From Eubacteriaceae bacterium UBA6119 (GTDB taxonomy: Bacteria; Bacillota; Clostridia; Eubacteriales; UBA1433), in contig DIVZ01000004.1 of NCBI GenBank assembly GCA_002423395.1, forward strand, positions 92,750 through 156,749: a DNA stretch of 64,000 nucleotides, read 5' to 3'. Below, in pieces: positions 18,748-27,192 of this stretch. The translations under genes were made by a program, and so were the position numbers. Numbering within the stretch: position 1 is the first letter of the stretch; every line of letters begins with the position of its first letter. The notes beneath the pieces were generated by a model. It had not been told where the DNA came from and ran no database searches. It saw only the letters and a program-made list of their open reading frames with translations.

Positions 18748-18864
18748 TTATCTCTCCTGTATGCAGCATATTTATTGCTGTAAAATAAGAAATTTAATTT
18801 ATACTTAATGAAATATATTATAAACAATAAAGCAGGAAAATATTTGCAGTCATTTTTAATAATA

Positions 18865-19092
18865 TTATTTTATAAACTCTAATAATTTTTCTTCGTCAAA
18901 CCCCCATATTACTTCGTTGCCTATAATAAATACGGGCACTCCTTTAACATTCAGTTTTGAATGTTCTTCTTTTGCTGTTTTGTCTTTATTTATATCTTTT
19001 TCTACATATCGTATTTTGTTCTCATCTAAAAATTTCTTGGCCTTTTTGCAGTATTTGCATTTAGCAGTTGTGTATATAATAATCTGCTTCAT
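18865..19092 (-). CDS. Glutaredoxin-like protein
   Basis: This 75-residue thioredoxin-fold protein starts with the strand IIIYTTAKCKYCKKAKKFL, holding a CKYC redox pair. It contains VKGVPVFIIGNEVIWGFDEEKL, the cis-proline and C-terminal region of NrdH/glutaredoxin-like proteins. It probably carries out dithiol-disulfide exchange in the cytoplasm. GGGAGA precedes the ATG. It lies between the MscS gene and a membrane-protein gene on the same strand. A terminator at 19139-19161 separates it from the gene upstream, so it likely has its own promoter. Confidence 0.85.
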   Translation of the reverse strand: MKQIIIYTTAKCKYCKKAKKFLDENKIRYVEKDINKDKTAKEEHSKLNVKGVPVFIIGNEVIWGFDEEKLLEFIK

Positions 19093-19138
19093 TAAATTAA
19101 TCTCCCTGTTGATAATCTATATTATTTTATTGCGCAAT

Positions 19139-19161
19139 AAAAAAAGAGTGCATAAGCACTC
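19139..19161 (-). terminator. Terminator of the 19179 gene, GAGTGC hairpin
   Basis: The hairpin GAGTGC-TTAT-GCACTC is followed by seven T residues on the minus strand, then a TTATTGCGCAATAA palindrome. Nearly the same 35-base block recurs at 20244-20279. Confidence 0.8.
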
Positions 19162-19178
19162 CTAAAAACTAAATATTA

Positions 19179-20132
19179 TTATATATCTTGCGGTTCGTCT
19201 TTAATGTTGGGGTTTTCTTCAGTAACTCTTTTTGATACTTTTTTTAGTATCTGATACGCACCTAATGCCGCGAACACTAATCCGTACAAAACATTCTGAA
19301 TAAAATCGGCAACGTAACTTTTGTCTGATATAAATAAACTATATATAATATATGGTATATCTTTTATGGCGAATTCAGTTATTTCGCCATTAATAATATA
19401 TCTTCCCAGTGTTACGCAATCCCCTAAAATTTGCGCGAATATAACAGCTATTATAATTGCCGCCGATAAAATTGCGATTGTAGCTTTTTTTGATTTTCCG
19501 CCAAATAAATAATACCCTTTTTGAGCCAAAAATCCTATCAGCAATCCCAGCCAGCCAACAAACCACCCGAAGGAATATACAATTGCCCAAGGAATCGCGC
19601 CTATTACCCCTCCCAATAACGAGCCCAAAAAACCTTTCAGCAGATTTGATTTTTCATTATTATTTTTTATTTGCTCTTTTATTCCTTCAGCGATTTTTTC
19701 TGCGCAGTATTCATGTAATAATACAGCCTTATTATTAATAAATTTACATACAGATTTATTTAAAGTTTGCTTGCACTCTGTACAATAACTCTTGCCTAAA
19801 GCACCTGCTTGTTTCAAGAAAGGATAAAACCATTCAACAAATTCTTTTATACATTTCATAGTTCCCGGATTATCAAAAAATTTGATATAAACTGATTTAT
19901 CAGTTATCTGATATTCAGTTATACGGTATTTCTTTTTAGTTTCCGTTTCACTAAGCGATTTTTCTATAATATCTTTTGTTTCATCATAAATACAAGCGCT
20001 TATGTAAATATCTTTATACCCAATCCCTTCCGATAAAGTAGTCATGTAATCTTGAATTATTCCATATGCGACATTGTTTTTGATTGATAATGATAATTCT
20101 TCAGCTAATTTTCTATATCCTGTTCCTATCAT
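19179..20132 (-). CDS. Hypothetical membrane protein with a CxxC motif
   Basis: I recognise no family. The first 120 residues are a soluble alpha/beta region. SYCTECKQTL follows, and two further cysteines (KSVCKF, HEYCAEK) make a possible zinc or iron-sulfur site at about 110-145. Three or four hydrophobic segments run from about residue 165 to 295, starting LLKGFLGSLLGGVIGAIPW. The ATG at 20132 is preferred over one five codons upstream because AAGGGA is placed correctly for it. It is a single-gene unit with its own terminator. Confidence 0.65.
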   Translation of the reverse strand: MIGTGYRKLAEELSLSIKNNVAYGIIQDYMTTLSEGIGYKDIYISACIYDETKDIIEKSLSETETKKKYRITEYQITDKSVYIKFFDNPGTMKCIKEFVEWFYPFLKQAGALGKSYCTECKQTLNKSVCKFINNKAVLLHEYCAEKIAEGIKEQIKNNNEKSNLLKGFLGSLLGGVIGAIPWAIVYSFGWFVGWLGLLIGFLAQKGYYLFGGKSKKATIAILSAAIIIAVIFAQILGDCVTLGRYIINGEITEFAIKDIPYIIYSLFISDKSYVADFIQNVLYGLVFAALGAYQILKKVSKRVTEENPNIKDEPQDI

Positions 20133-20243
20133 ATTTATTCCCTTCATTTCGTCTTATTTATATGTAATATAATGAATTCTATTATATAATTTATGTTTTA
20201 ATAAATCAATAATAATTATATCATATAAGGAATATATTTTATT

Positions 20244-20279
20244 TTATTGCGCAATAAAAAAGAGTGCATAAGCACTCTT
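20244..20279 (-). terminator. Terminator of the 20293 gene, second copy of the GAGTGC hairpin
   Basis: AAGAGTGC / GCACTCTT with loop TTAT is followed by a T tract and the TTATTGCGCAATAA palindrome on the minus strand. It repeats the block at 19124-19161. Confidence 0.85.
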
Positions 20280-20292
20280 AATTATATAAGTA

Positions 20293-22059
20293 TCATTTAA
20301 ATTTAATTAACACATAAAATGAGGCGTTTGACGATTTGCTGTTAGACGCTTTATTAATATTTACATTTCTCATTAACAATTTTACTTTTACTTTATTGTT
20401 TTCAATTATAAATGTCGCGTCTTTTTCCGAAATTCCTTCTTTCGGCTGACCATAATTTTCGTATCTTGAATACAATTCATCCGTATTAAAACGGATTATT
20501 TCGTTTTTATTGTTATCATAAAGTACTAAATCAAACTGGCTGCCTAATTTTTCTTTTTGTAAATCATAACTTTTGTTTGAGTAATTAATTGTGCATATCT
20601 TGCTGTCTGTATTTTCATCGCTGTTTATATAAGCTTCCGCTAATACGTCATAACCTTTTATATCAATAGGATTATTCGTATTAAAATATACCGATACATA
20701 TGAATCAGTAGTCTGAGGCGTATCGTACTGGTTAAACCCAAATGTATTGTAAAAATCTCTGTATATTTCAAAGTCTTTTCCAAGCCATGTAATTTTTGAA
20801 GAATATTTATTAATGCTCAGATACTCTGTAGATTGAATTATTATTTTTTTATCCTCGTCAGATATTGAGCTGTTGGGTTTTATTTTATTATCTTCCAGCA
20901 TGTCATTCTTCACAAGCGCCGCCTCAAGCCTGTTTGTCTGGTTAATTCTGCTTACGTTAAATGCGTCTATAGGCGGAATTAATGATATTACGCAGAATAT
21001 TATAAACACAGCCGCGACTATGCCGTTTTTGCGCTCCTTAAAACACATCAAAACGCCTGAGACTGCAGCGAAAATGCCGAACAGTATTACGTAATACTTT
21101 CCGTGAGTAATACCCGTATTGCTTATATTCACAACAGAAGCCGCGATTTGGAATAGTACAATGACAATAAGCGCTTTAGGAAATATTAACCTAAAAACAG
21201 AAACGAATTTATTTTCAAGTCTGCTCGTAATTATAAATGTTGTTATAACTGCTATAGCGTAAGTTATAAGCATAGGCTCAAGCAGATTATTGCTCCAGAA
21301 GTCTTTGCCTACGTTTAAAGCAATATATGACAAAAGTATTAATGTATAAATTGAAATCAAAGGTATTATGATATAAGAGAATAATATATCCACAAACTTA
21401 GGGCATCGTACAGCCTTTTTCACATTCTCGTCGTTTTCATCAATTTCGGGCTTATATTTCCCGGGATATATTGGAATAAGAGAAAGGAAAAACATAGGGC
21501 TGAAAAGCACAAATATAATATCCGCAATATATGAATACGCTTTGTAGCTTATAGGATATATTAAAGTATTCACAGCCGCTATTATGAGGCTGAACCCGCC
21601 CATTATTATTCCGGCATAAAATATTGTCTGAAAAAATGCCTTGAAAACTGCCATAAAAGTGTCTTCGAATTTTATTTTACTTTTTACTGCAGGCACTAAA
21701 ACAAAGGCAATAAATATCGCAGAAAGAACAACTGCGGTTTTTATGCCTATCTCCGCTGTTACTTCTGATGATGATCTTATAATTAAATAATATAGACCCG
21801 TTAACAAAACCCCGCACGCCATTGCAATAAAGCGCGCTGACAATTTTCTTAAAAACCTTTCAAATTCAACCTGAATTTCAGCATTTAATATCGCGCCCAC
21901 AGCAAAAGTAAGCATCAGCTTGGAATAATCTTTTTCTGTATGAATCGACATGGCTAAAACTATCGCCATCGCGATAAGAAATGCGGCGGTTACAGGATAC
22001 CGCTCAATGGAATTAATAAGCCCTGCAAATCTTTCTTTTAAATATTTTATAAATTTCAT
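20293..22059 (-). CDS. DUF4153 multi-spanning membrane protein
   Basis: The 588-residue product has about ten to eleven hydrophobic segments in its first 370 residues, then a soluble, probably extracytoplasmic domain (about 375-588) rich in Asn, Tyr and Lys. The motif DAFNVSRINQTNRLEAALVKNDML at the junction is typical of DUF4153 proteins, a widespread Firmicutes membrane family of unknown function. The ATG at 22059 is chosen because TGAGGT lies 5 bases upstream; an ATG four codons earlier overlaps that site. The gene is monocistronic with its own terminator. Confidence 0.75.
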   Translation of the reverse strand: MKFIKYLKERFAGLINSIERYPVTAAFLIAMAIVLAMSIHTEKDYSKLMLTFAVGAILNAEIQVEFERFLRKLSARFIAMACGVLLTGLYYLIIRSSSEVTAEIGIKTAVVLSAIFIAFVLVPAVKSKIKFEDTFMAVFKAFFQTIFYAGIIMGGFSLIIAAVNTLIYPISYKAYSYIADIIFVLFSPMFFLSLIPIYPGKYKPEIDENDENVKKAVRCPKFVDILFSYIIIPLISIYTLILLSYIALNVGKDFWSNNLLEPMLITYAIAVITTFIITSRLENKFVSVFRLIFPKALIVIVLFQIAASVVNISNTGITHGKYYVILFGIFAAVSGVLMCFKERKNGIVAAVFIIFCVISLIPPIDAFNVSRINQTNRLEAALVKNDMLEDNKIKPNSSISDEDKKIIIQSTEYLSINKYSSKITWLGKDFEIYRDFYNTFGFNQYDTPQTTDSYVSVYFNTNNPIDIKGYDVLAEAYINSDENTDSKICTINYSNKSYDLQKEKLGSQFDLVLYDNNKNEIIRFNTDELYSRYENYGQPKEGISEKDATFIIENNKVKVKLLMRNVNINKASNSKSSNASFYVLIKFK

Positions 22060-22152
22060 AATAAACCTCATTTCAAAGTAATAGCTGAATTATTTTTAGA
22101 TTTGTATCATTATACCATGCATAACTTTTGCAGGCAATTATCAACTCTTTGG

Positions 22153-22962
22153 TTATTTCACTTCAAAAACAAGTATTCTGTGCGCTTTTCTGGCGGCGGA
22201 AAAATGATTTGCTGCTTTAAATACTATCCTCGTACTGGCGTTCAGCTTATCAATCTCTTTGCTTTCGCTGAAAAACATCTCGTCAATAAATTTTATCTCT
22301 TCACCAAATTTTTCAAACTCTTTCGCATCATCTATCCCCCAATTAATTTTAGCTCCCGTCTTTTTCAAAGAAGGATGGTTTTTTGCCTGTTTAGCTGTAA
22401 GCGTACTGTACGCGTCGAATATAAGATTATAGCTTTTCAGTTTATCACAAAGTCTGCCAATCAGAGTTTTTATCTCATCTTCTTTAAGATACATAAACAA
22501 GCCTTCGGCAATTACTATATTGCTTTTATTACTTGATATCTCAGCAAGCCATTCACTTTGAGTAACCGAAGAGCCTATCATATGATATTTGTCAGTCTCT
22601 GAGTAAAAATGCTTGCGAATATTTATAACATCTTCAAAATCTACGTCATACCAGTATGCATTATCCGCGTTTACTCTAAGATATCTGCTGTCAAGTCCGC
22701 AGCCTAAATGCAATACTGTATTTTCATTTTCTTTTGCGAGAAAATCTTTTAAATAATCGTCAATAATTTTTGCTCGTATGCACATCATTATGTTTGTTTT
22801 TTCTGCGATTTTTAGAGAATTGAAATCGTAATCTATTCCGTTTACAATCTCGGAAGCTTTTTTATCAATAAGTATGGGATTATTTTTTTTGTTTTCCATA
22901 GCTTTTCCGTACAGCGGAATAAGCAGCGTTTCTTTTTCTTCGGTTAACATAATTTTATCCAT
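22153..22962 (-). CDS. Class I SAM-dependent methyltransferase, leucine carboxyl methyltransferase family
   Basis: The 269-residue protein matches the LCMT/Tcmp O-methyltransferase family. Near residue 80 is VLHLGCGLDSRYLRV, the SAM-binding loop. VDFEDVINIRK, VIAEGLFMYLKEDEIKTLI and LIFDAYSTL follow. Bacterial members methylate carboxyl or hydroxyl groups of small molecules; the substrate here is unknown. AAAGGAAA lies upstream, slightly far from the ATG. No biosynthetic cluster surrounds it, so I cannot tie it to a pathway. Confidence 0.85.
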   Translation of the reverse strand: MDKIMLTEEKETLLIPLYGKAMENKKNNPILIDKKASEIVNGIDYDFNSLKIAEKTNIMMCIRAKIIDDYLKDFLAKENENTVLHLGCGLDSRYLRVNADNAYWYDVDFEDVINIRKHFYSETDKYHMIGSSVTQSEWLAEISSNKSNIVIAEGLFMYLKEDEIKTLIGRLCDKLKSYNLIFDAYSTLTAKQAKNHPSLKKTGAKINWGIDDAKEFEKFGEEIKFIDEMFFSESKEIDKLNASTRIVFKAANHFSAARKAHRILVFEVK

Positions 22963-23031
22963 AATTCATGTTTCCTTTTTCAAAAAGTTCGTAATATTTT
23001 ATATATAACACATGCTATCATTCCGTATAAT

Positions 23032-23057
23032 AAAAAGCCACTCTTATTAAGAGCGGC
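23032..23057 (-). terminator. Terminator of the 23064 lipoprotein gene
   Basis: GCC-G-CTCTT / AAGAG-T-GGC with one internal mismatch, followed by TTTTTA on the minus strand. Confidence 0.75.
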
Positions 23058-23063
23058 ATCTTT

Positions 23064-23840
23064 CTAATTATATTTTCTTATTTCTGTTTGTAAATATCTG
23101 AAATTATTACTGCTGCCTTTTGTTATGGTCACCTGACATTCATAAGTATCCGGTTTGAAGAAAATTACAGTCGAATATTGATCTGTTCTAACCATAAAAC
23201 CTGCCATGTCCTTATACTTGTTCTGATAAAAAGCTATTATTTTGTCGGTTTGCATTGTTGTAGTATATTTTTTTACATAACGGTTTATTGTTTTATCCTC
23301 ATAAAGTGAAAATTGTCTGTCGTAAGTCTGTTCAAGCAAATTATTCGGCTCTACAATTTCCATAACACCTTGCGGGTAATCTTTGAAAAACGTGTTTTCA
23401 GTCACCCAATCCTCTTGTTTAACGCCTACTTTTATTGTAACATACGAAAGTTTATCGTCATGCTTGCTTGCCATTAAACTTGCATTTCTGTTATCAATTG
23501 TTCCGCTGAAAGAACCTTCTGCATATGATTGAGTTACAGTCATTTTATCCCTGTAGTGTTTGTCAATCTCTGCAACGGTGCCTTTTGACAGATAAGCAAG
23601 CGAATAATAGTTTTTGCCTAAATTGACAAAATTATCATTTACTACGCTGAACGAGCAGCTCGAAATTTTTTCCGCTTCATACAAAGGAAGCAAGTTTTCA
23701 GGATATCCTTCAAGCGCCTTGTTTTGTACAGAACTGCTGCCTGAATTGCTGCCGCCCGATGCTGCGCTTTTGCATGATGCAAGCGTTATTGCAATAAGTA
23801 TAATTAGAATCCCTATTAAAAATTTCTTGTTCTTTTTCAC
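23064..23840 (-). CDS. Secreted lipoprotein of unknown function
   Basis: A lipoprotein signal is clear: a lysine-rich start (MKKNKKF), a hydrophobic core of about 15 residues and a lipobox ending LASC at about residue 23. A Ser/Gly-rich linker follows. The mature part of about 230 residues is beta-rich and resembles two consecutive similar modules (YLSKGTVAEIDKHYRDKM...; KYTTTMQTDKIIAFYQNKY...), but I recognise no named domain. The start codon is GTG with AGGAGA upstream. A good promoter with a palindrome in its spacer precedes the gene. Confidence 0.7.
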   Translation of the reverse strand: MKKNKKFLIGILIILIAITLASCKSAASGGSNSGSSSVQNKALEGYPENLLPLYEAEKISSCSFSVVNDNFVNLGKNYYSLAYLSKGTVAEIDKHYRDKMTVTQSYAEGSFSGTIDNRNASLMASKHDDKLSYVTIKVGVKQEDWVTENTFFKDYPQGVMEIVEPNNLLEQTYDRQFSLYEDKTINRYVKKYTTTMQTDKIIAFYQNKYKDMAGFMVRTDQYSTVIFFKPDTYECQVTITKGSSNNFRYLQTEIRKYN

Positions 23841-23879
23841 GTACTATCTCCTCTCGTATATTCATATCTTATTAGTTAT

Positions 23880-23908
23880 AGTATAATTGACGAATATTTA
23901 ATATTCAA
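23880..23908 (-). promoter_or_regulatory. Promoter with embedded palindrome before the lipoprotein gene
   Basis: On the minus strand TTGAAT (23903-23908), a 17-base spacer and TATACT (23880-23885). A perfect palindrome, GAATATT-T-AATATTC (23892-23906), covers the -35 and the spacer, a place where a repressor could act. Confidence 0.6.
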
Positions 23909-23931
23909 CAGGGGATATTGTAATATTTTGT

Positions 23932-24918
23932 TTAATTTCTTGCGGGACATTTAGTATGGTCTGTAAACCAGCTGCACTTGTTTACGATGTTTTCATAACA
24001 CCCGAAACATTTATTTACAGGCTCATTATTTATTATATGGTTTGCGAATTCAGCATCGGCTAGCATTCCGCGCCCAACGGCAGCAAAATCGGCATAACCG
24101 TTTTCTATTATAAATTTCGCCTGCTCGGCAGTTCTTATTTCGTTTACCGCTATTATGGGAATACTCACTTCCTTTTTAATTTCATACGCGTTGTACGTCA
24201 TATAACTGCATATAAAACCGTCTGGGGCTTGCCCTTTAGGCATTTTCATGCCCCACGAAATATGAAGCATATCCAGCCCCGCTTTTTCAAGCGCTTTAGC
24301 CGCTTCTATTCCGTCATTTTCTGCCGGTTCGAATTTTCCCATTCGCGCACTTATAATAAACTTATCGTTCGTTTCTTTTCGTATTTCGGGTATAATCTCG
24401 GTTAAAATTCTCACTCTGCCTTCTGCGTTTTTTCCGTAAGCGTCCTCTCTTTTATTGTAGTCTGCGTCAAAGAATTTGCATAAAAAGTATCCGTGAGCGC
24501 AATGGTACTCAACGCCGTCAAAACCGAGGGAGCACGCGACAACAGCCGCCTGCTTCATTTCTTGCTGCGTTTGCTTTATAACGTCAATCGATAAAAGGTT
24601 TATGTCCGTATCGTTACACGATAGCTGCATCATCACCTTCGCTCCATACGCGTGGCAACCGTCGGCAATCTGCTTCAATACCGAAGTATTATCAGCAGAC
24701 CAAAGCTTGGTTGAATTCATCGAACCATGTACTCGTGCAGACTGTAATATTATCAGTCCGGCTCCTCCTTGTGCCCTAGCCGTGTAATGCTTGATATGTT
24801 GTCTGCCAAAAAATGAACCTGAATCACCCTTAAAAGAGAATGTATACATAGGCGGCATAACAATTCTGTTTTTAATCCTGTTTCCCCGTACAATTATTTC
24901 ATCTGTTATTTTTGGCAT
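23932..24918 (-). CDS. Old-yellow-enzyme family NADH:flavin oxidoreductase, short form
   Basis: The 328-residue protein is the FMN barrel alone. It has IVMPPMYTFSF near the N terminus, the substrate-site YHCAHGYFLCKFFDADYNKRED, IISARMG, and AAVGRGMLADAEF in the phosphate-binding region. It lacks the FAD and NAD domains of the larger relative at 12818. The C terminus carries four cysteines spaced C-x2-C-x7-C-x8-C (CFGCYENIVNKC...), unlike the usual C-x2-C-x3-C-x11 spacing, so an iron-sulfur cluster is possible but uncertain. It should reduce C=C bonds of unsaturated carbonyl compounds or accept electrons from a partner. GAGGTGA precedes the ATG. Confidence 0.85.
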   Translation of the reverse strand: MPKITDEIIVRGNRIKNRIVMPPMYTFSFKGDSGSFFGRQHIKHYTARAQGGAGLIILQSARVHGSMNSTKLWSADNTSVLKQIADGCHAYGAKVMMQLSCNDTDINLLSIDVIKQTQQEMKQAAVVACSLGFDGVEYHCAHGYFLCKFFDADYNKREDAYGKNAEGRVRILTEIIPEIRKETNDKFIISARMGKFEPAENDGIEAAKALEKAGLDMLHISWGMKMPKGQAPDGFICSYMTYNAYEIKKEVSIPIIAVNEIRTAEQAKFIIENGYADFAAVGRGMLADAEFANHIINNEPVNKCFGCYENIVNKCSWFTDHTKCPARN

Positions 24919-25045
24919 TTAAATCACCTCATCGCTATATTAGCTATCTTATTTACAATATATGGATGTAAATTTATCTTCTGTATATAATAAAGATATA
25001 ACTATTATAATCTGAAAATACTGCTTTAAATATAAAATTTATTAT

Positions 25046-25132
25046 AAATAAAAAAGAGCACGTCTGCGTGCTCTTAAAATCTCATCAAAACATATATTAT
25101 TAATATACAAAATATGTTAACAGTATATATAA
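25046..25132 (-). ncRNA. Candidate small RNA or terminated leader upstream of the 23932 flavoenzyme gene
   Basis: A consensus promoter on the minus strand (25139-25167) would start transcription near 25132. Within about 60 bases the transcript meets a strong intrinsic terminator, AAGAGCACG-CAGA-CGTGCTCTT followed by six T residues (25054-25075 plus tail). No ORF with a ribosome-binding site fits inside. It could be a stand-alone RNA of about 85 nt or an attenuated leader of the flavoenzyme gene, whose start lies about 130 bases further on. It matches no riboswitch class I recognise. Confidence 0.45.
25054..25075 (-). terminator. Intrinsic terminator between divergent genes
   Basis: A perfect 9-base stem, AAGAGCACG / CGTGCTCTT, with a T tract only on the minus strand. 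No protein gene ends here on that strand, so it must end a short upstream transcript. Confidence 0.8.
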
Positions 25133-25138
25133 AACAAT

Positions 25139-25167
25139 ATTTTATATAATATTTTATGTATTGTCAA
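25139..25167 (-). promoter_or_regulatory. Consensus SigA promoter on the minus strand
   Basis: TTGACA (25162-25167), exactly 17 bases, then TAAAAT (25139-25144). It points left, towards the orphan terminator and the flavoenzyme gene. Confidence 0.65.
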
Positions 25168-25175
25168 TATATAAT

Positions 25176-25204
25176 TTGCATTGTTTTTAATAATATGTTA
25201 CAAT
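25176..25204 (+). promoter_or_regulatory. Promoter of the sigma-factor gene
   Basis: TTGCAT (25176-25181), 17 bases, TACAAT (25199-25204). It is back-to-back with the minus-strand promoter ending at 25167, and it predicts a leader of about 70 bases. Confidence 0.6.
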
Positions 25205-25278
25205 TGATTTAATCATATCCTAAAATTAGTTTTTATTCACAATCAAAATTTCAAGTATATGAAGAAAGAAGACCTGCA

Positions 25279-26184
25279 TTGGAATTTAATTGCAAAAATA
25301 TTGAAATTTTTTTACAGGATCAGGATAAAGAAGACTTAATAAATTTTTCCCCATCCGTATTCGATCCTGTTAAAAATTATATAAACTCTATCGGACTAAT
25401 TCCTCTTTTAACATCAGAACAGGAAATAGCCCTTGCTAAAAGAATTAAAGACGGAGATTGCGAAGCAAAAAAAATAATGATAAGCTCTAATCTTCGGCTT
25501 GTAATTAGTATCGCAAAAAAATACGCAAACATGCGCACTTTGTCATTTTTAGATTTAATTCAGGAAGGCAATATCGGATTAATCAAGGCAGTGGAATTGT
25601 ATGATTATGAAAAAGGATTTCGTTTTTCAACTTATGCTACATGGTGGATTCGGCAGTCAATTTCAAGGTCAATTGCTGACACTGACCGAATTATCCGTCT
25701 TCCGGTGCATATGCATGGAATAGTTCACAAAGTGATAAGCGCCGCTCAGGGCACTGAACCGGACGATGAATTCTCGTTTGATACAAAACAATTAGCTCTT
25801 GAGCTTGATATGCCCCAAAAGACTGTCGAGCAGGCTTTTCGCGTTTCCGGTCATCCTATCTCGGTAGAGACGCCTGTAGGCAATGACGGCAGCACCTATC
25901 TTGAGGACTTTATTCAAGACACAAAAATGATATCACCGGAGGACAGCGCAATAAACTCTTCTATGCAAACCGAGCTGGATAAACAGCTACAGTCATTAAC
26001 TGTGCGCGAGCGAGAAATTATTGAATTGCGCTTCGGCATAAATTGCTCACATGCGCATACTCTTGAGGAAGTTGGAAATTACTTCAGCTTAACTCGGGAG
26101 CGCATACGTCAGATAGAAGTAAAAGCGCTGAAAAAACTTCGCCACCCAAACCACAGCAAATATTTAAGAGATTTTATTGTATAG
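25279..26184 (+). CDS. Alternative sigma-70 factor, SigA-like without region 1.1
   Basis: The 301-residue product carries SigA regions 1.2 (DPVKNYINSIGLIPLLTSEQE), 2 (SNLRLVISIAKKYA; LDLIQEGNIGLIKAVELYDYEKG; FRFSTYATWWIRQSI), 3 and 4 (SLTVREREIIELRFG; SLTRERIRQIEVKALKKLRHP). It lacks the acidic region 1.1 of primary sigma factors and is shorter than clostridial SigA, so I call it a group-2 alternative sigma. Region 2.4 and 4.2 are well kept, implying SigA-like promoters. The only usable start is a TTG at 25279 behind a purine-rich AAGAAAGAAG; the frame is open back to 25213 without ATG or GTG. The weak start suggests low or controlled expression. Confidence 0.85.
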   Translation: MEFNCKNIEIFLQDQDKEDLINFSPSVFDPVKNYINSIGLIPLLTSEQEIALAKRIKDGDCEAKKIMISSNLRLVISIAKKYANMRTLSFLDLIQEGNIGLIKAVELYDYEKGFRFSTYATWWIRQSISRSIADTDRIIRLPVHMHGIVHKVISAAQGTEPDDEFSFDTKQLALELDMPQKTVEQAFRVSGHPISVETPVGNDGSTYLEDFIQDTKMISPEDSAINSSMQTELDKQLQSLTVREREIIELRFGINCSHAHTLEEVGNYFSLTRERIRQIEVKALKKLRHPNHSKYLRDFIV

Positions 26185-26257
26185 CAATATTCGGCAGACG
26201 CCGTTAGGATAAATTGCCGTTATATAGAAGTTAAAATATATATGGAGGTCTTAAAAA

Positions 26258-27100
26258 ATGAATATGCTTAATAAACAAGTAATTCACAAAAATTACGGTA
26301 AAGGAAAAGTGGTAGAACACAATGATGATTATATAGAAATAAATTTTGTAACAGGTAATAAAAAATTTATTTACCCAGACGCTTTCGGAAAATTTCTGAC
26401 ATTAACAGATAAAACGACAGCGGACTCGGTAGATAAAATAAAGCAAAAAAAAGAAAGTGATCTAAAAGCAATAGAAGTTGAACTCCAAAAAGAAAGAGAT
26501 ACGCAGCAGCAGGCAATAATACGCGCGCACTTTATTAAAAATCTTAAAATACACCCCAGCGCGCAAGTCGCCTTTCAATGTGAACCTGAAGAGCAGAAAA
26601 GTGTCTTTGACGATTGGAGAGTATCCGCAAGCACTTCGCAGGAATCCGCCGACAGCATAAAACACAAACTGCCGCCGCGCATGCTTGCAAACAGCGCTTG
26701 TCTAATAACGGCTAATGATTCGGCAAAATCTGAGAAAGAAAGATATATTGTAGGAGCGTTTTTGGTAACAGACGATTTTGACGCTAAGCAAAACGAGGAC
26801 GGAAATATTTATGCTCATCCGCAATATAGAATTCAACTGTCTCCTCAAGAATCTAAGAATATGCTTTTCTGGAATTATTACTCGAACGGAAAATTTCCGA
26901 GTACCATTACATGGGGCAAAGCAAAATACCGCTATTTTGATAATATAGTCATGGCGCAGATATTAAGGGATATTGTGCTTTTGAAAAAGAAGCCGCAGGA
27001 GCAGCAAGAAGCGCAGAATTTTTATGAGTATTTTTGTATGGTTAATAAATTAGAGGAAAAAGATGTGCCGAAGGCAAACGGAGCGCTGGCGAGAAATTAG
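26258..27100 (+). CDS. Conserved hypothetical protein with a CarD/UvrD-like N-terminal module
   Basis: The first 50 residues (VIHKNYGKGKVVEHNDDYIEINF, then KKFIYPDAF) resemble the small beta-barrel found in CarD-like and DUF3553-type proteins. A lysine/glutamate-rich helix follows (about 55-95), then a region of about 180 residues with VGAFLVTDDFD, YRIQLSPQE and ITWGKAKYRYFDN that I do not recognise. I recall similar proteins in other clostridia as hypothetical. GGAGG lies 9 bases before the ATG. It sits 73 bases after the sigma-factor gene on the same strand and could be co-transcribed with it. Confidence 0.6.
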   Translation: MNMLNKQVIHKNYGKGKVVEHNDDYIEINFVTGNKKFIYPDAFGKFLTLTDKTTADSVDKIKQKKESDLKAIEVELQKERDTQQQAIIRAHFIKNLKIHPSAQVAFQCEPEEQKSVFDDWRVSASTSQESADSIKHKLPPRMLANSACLITANDSAKSEKERYIVGAFLVTDDFDAKQNEDGNIYAHPQYRIQLSPQESKNMLFWNYYSNGKFPSTITWGKAKYRYFDNIVMAQILRDIVLLKKKPQEQQEAQNFYEYFCMVNKLEEKDVPKANGALARN

Positions 27101-27192
27101 ATTTAAAAAAATATTATAACTATTGATATAATTTTCTTGAAATAAAAAAGCATTTTCACTACATTACCGCAATAATAAAGGAGGTAAGTAAA

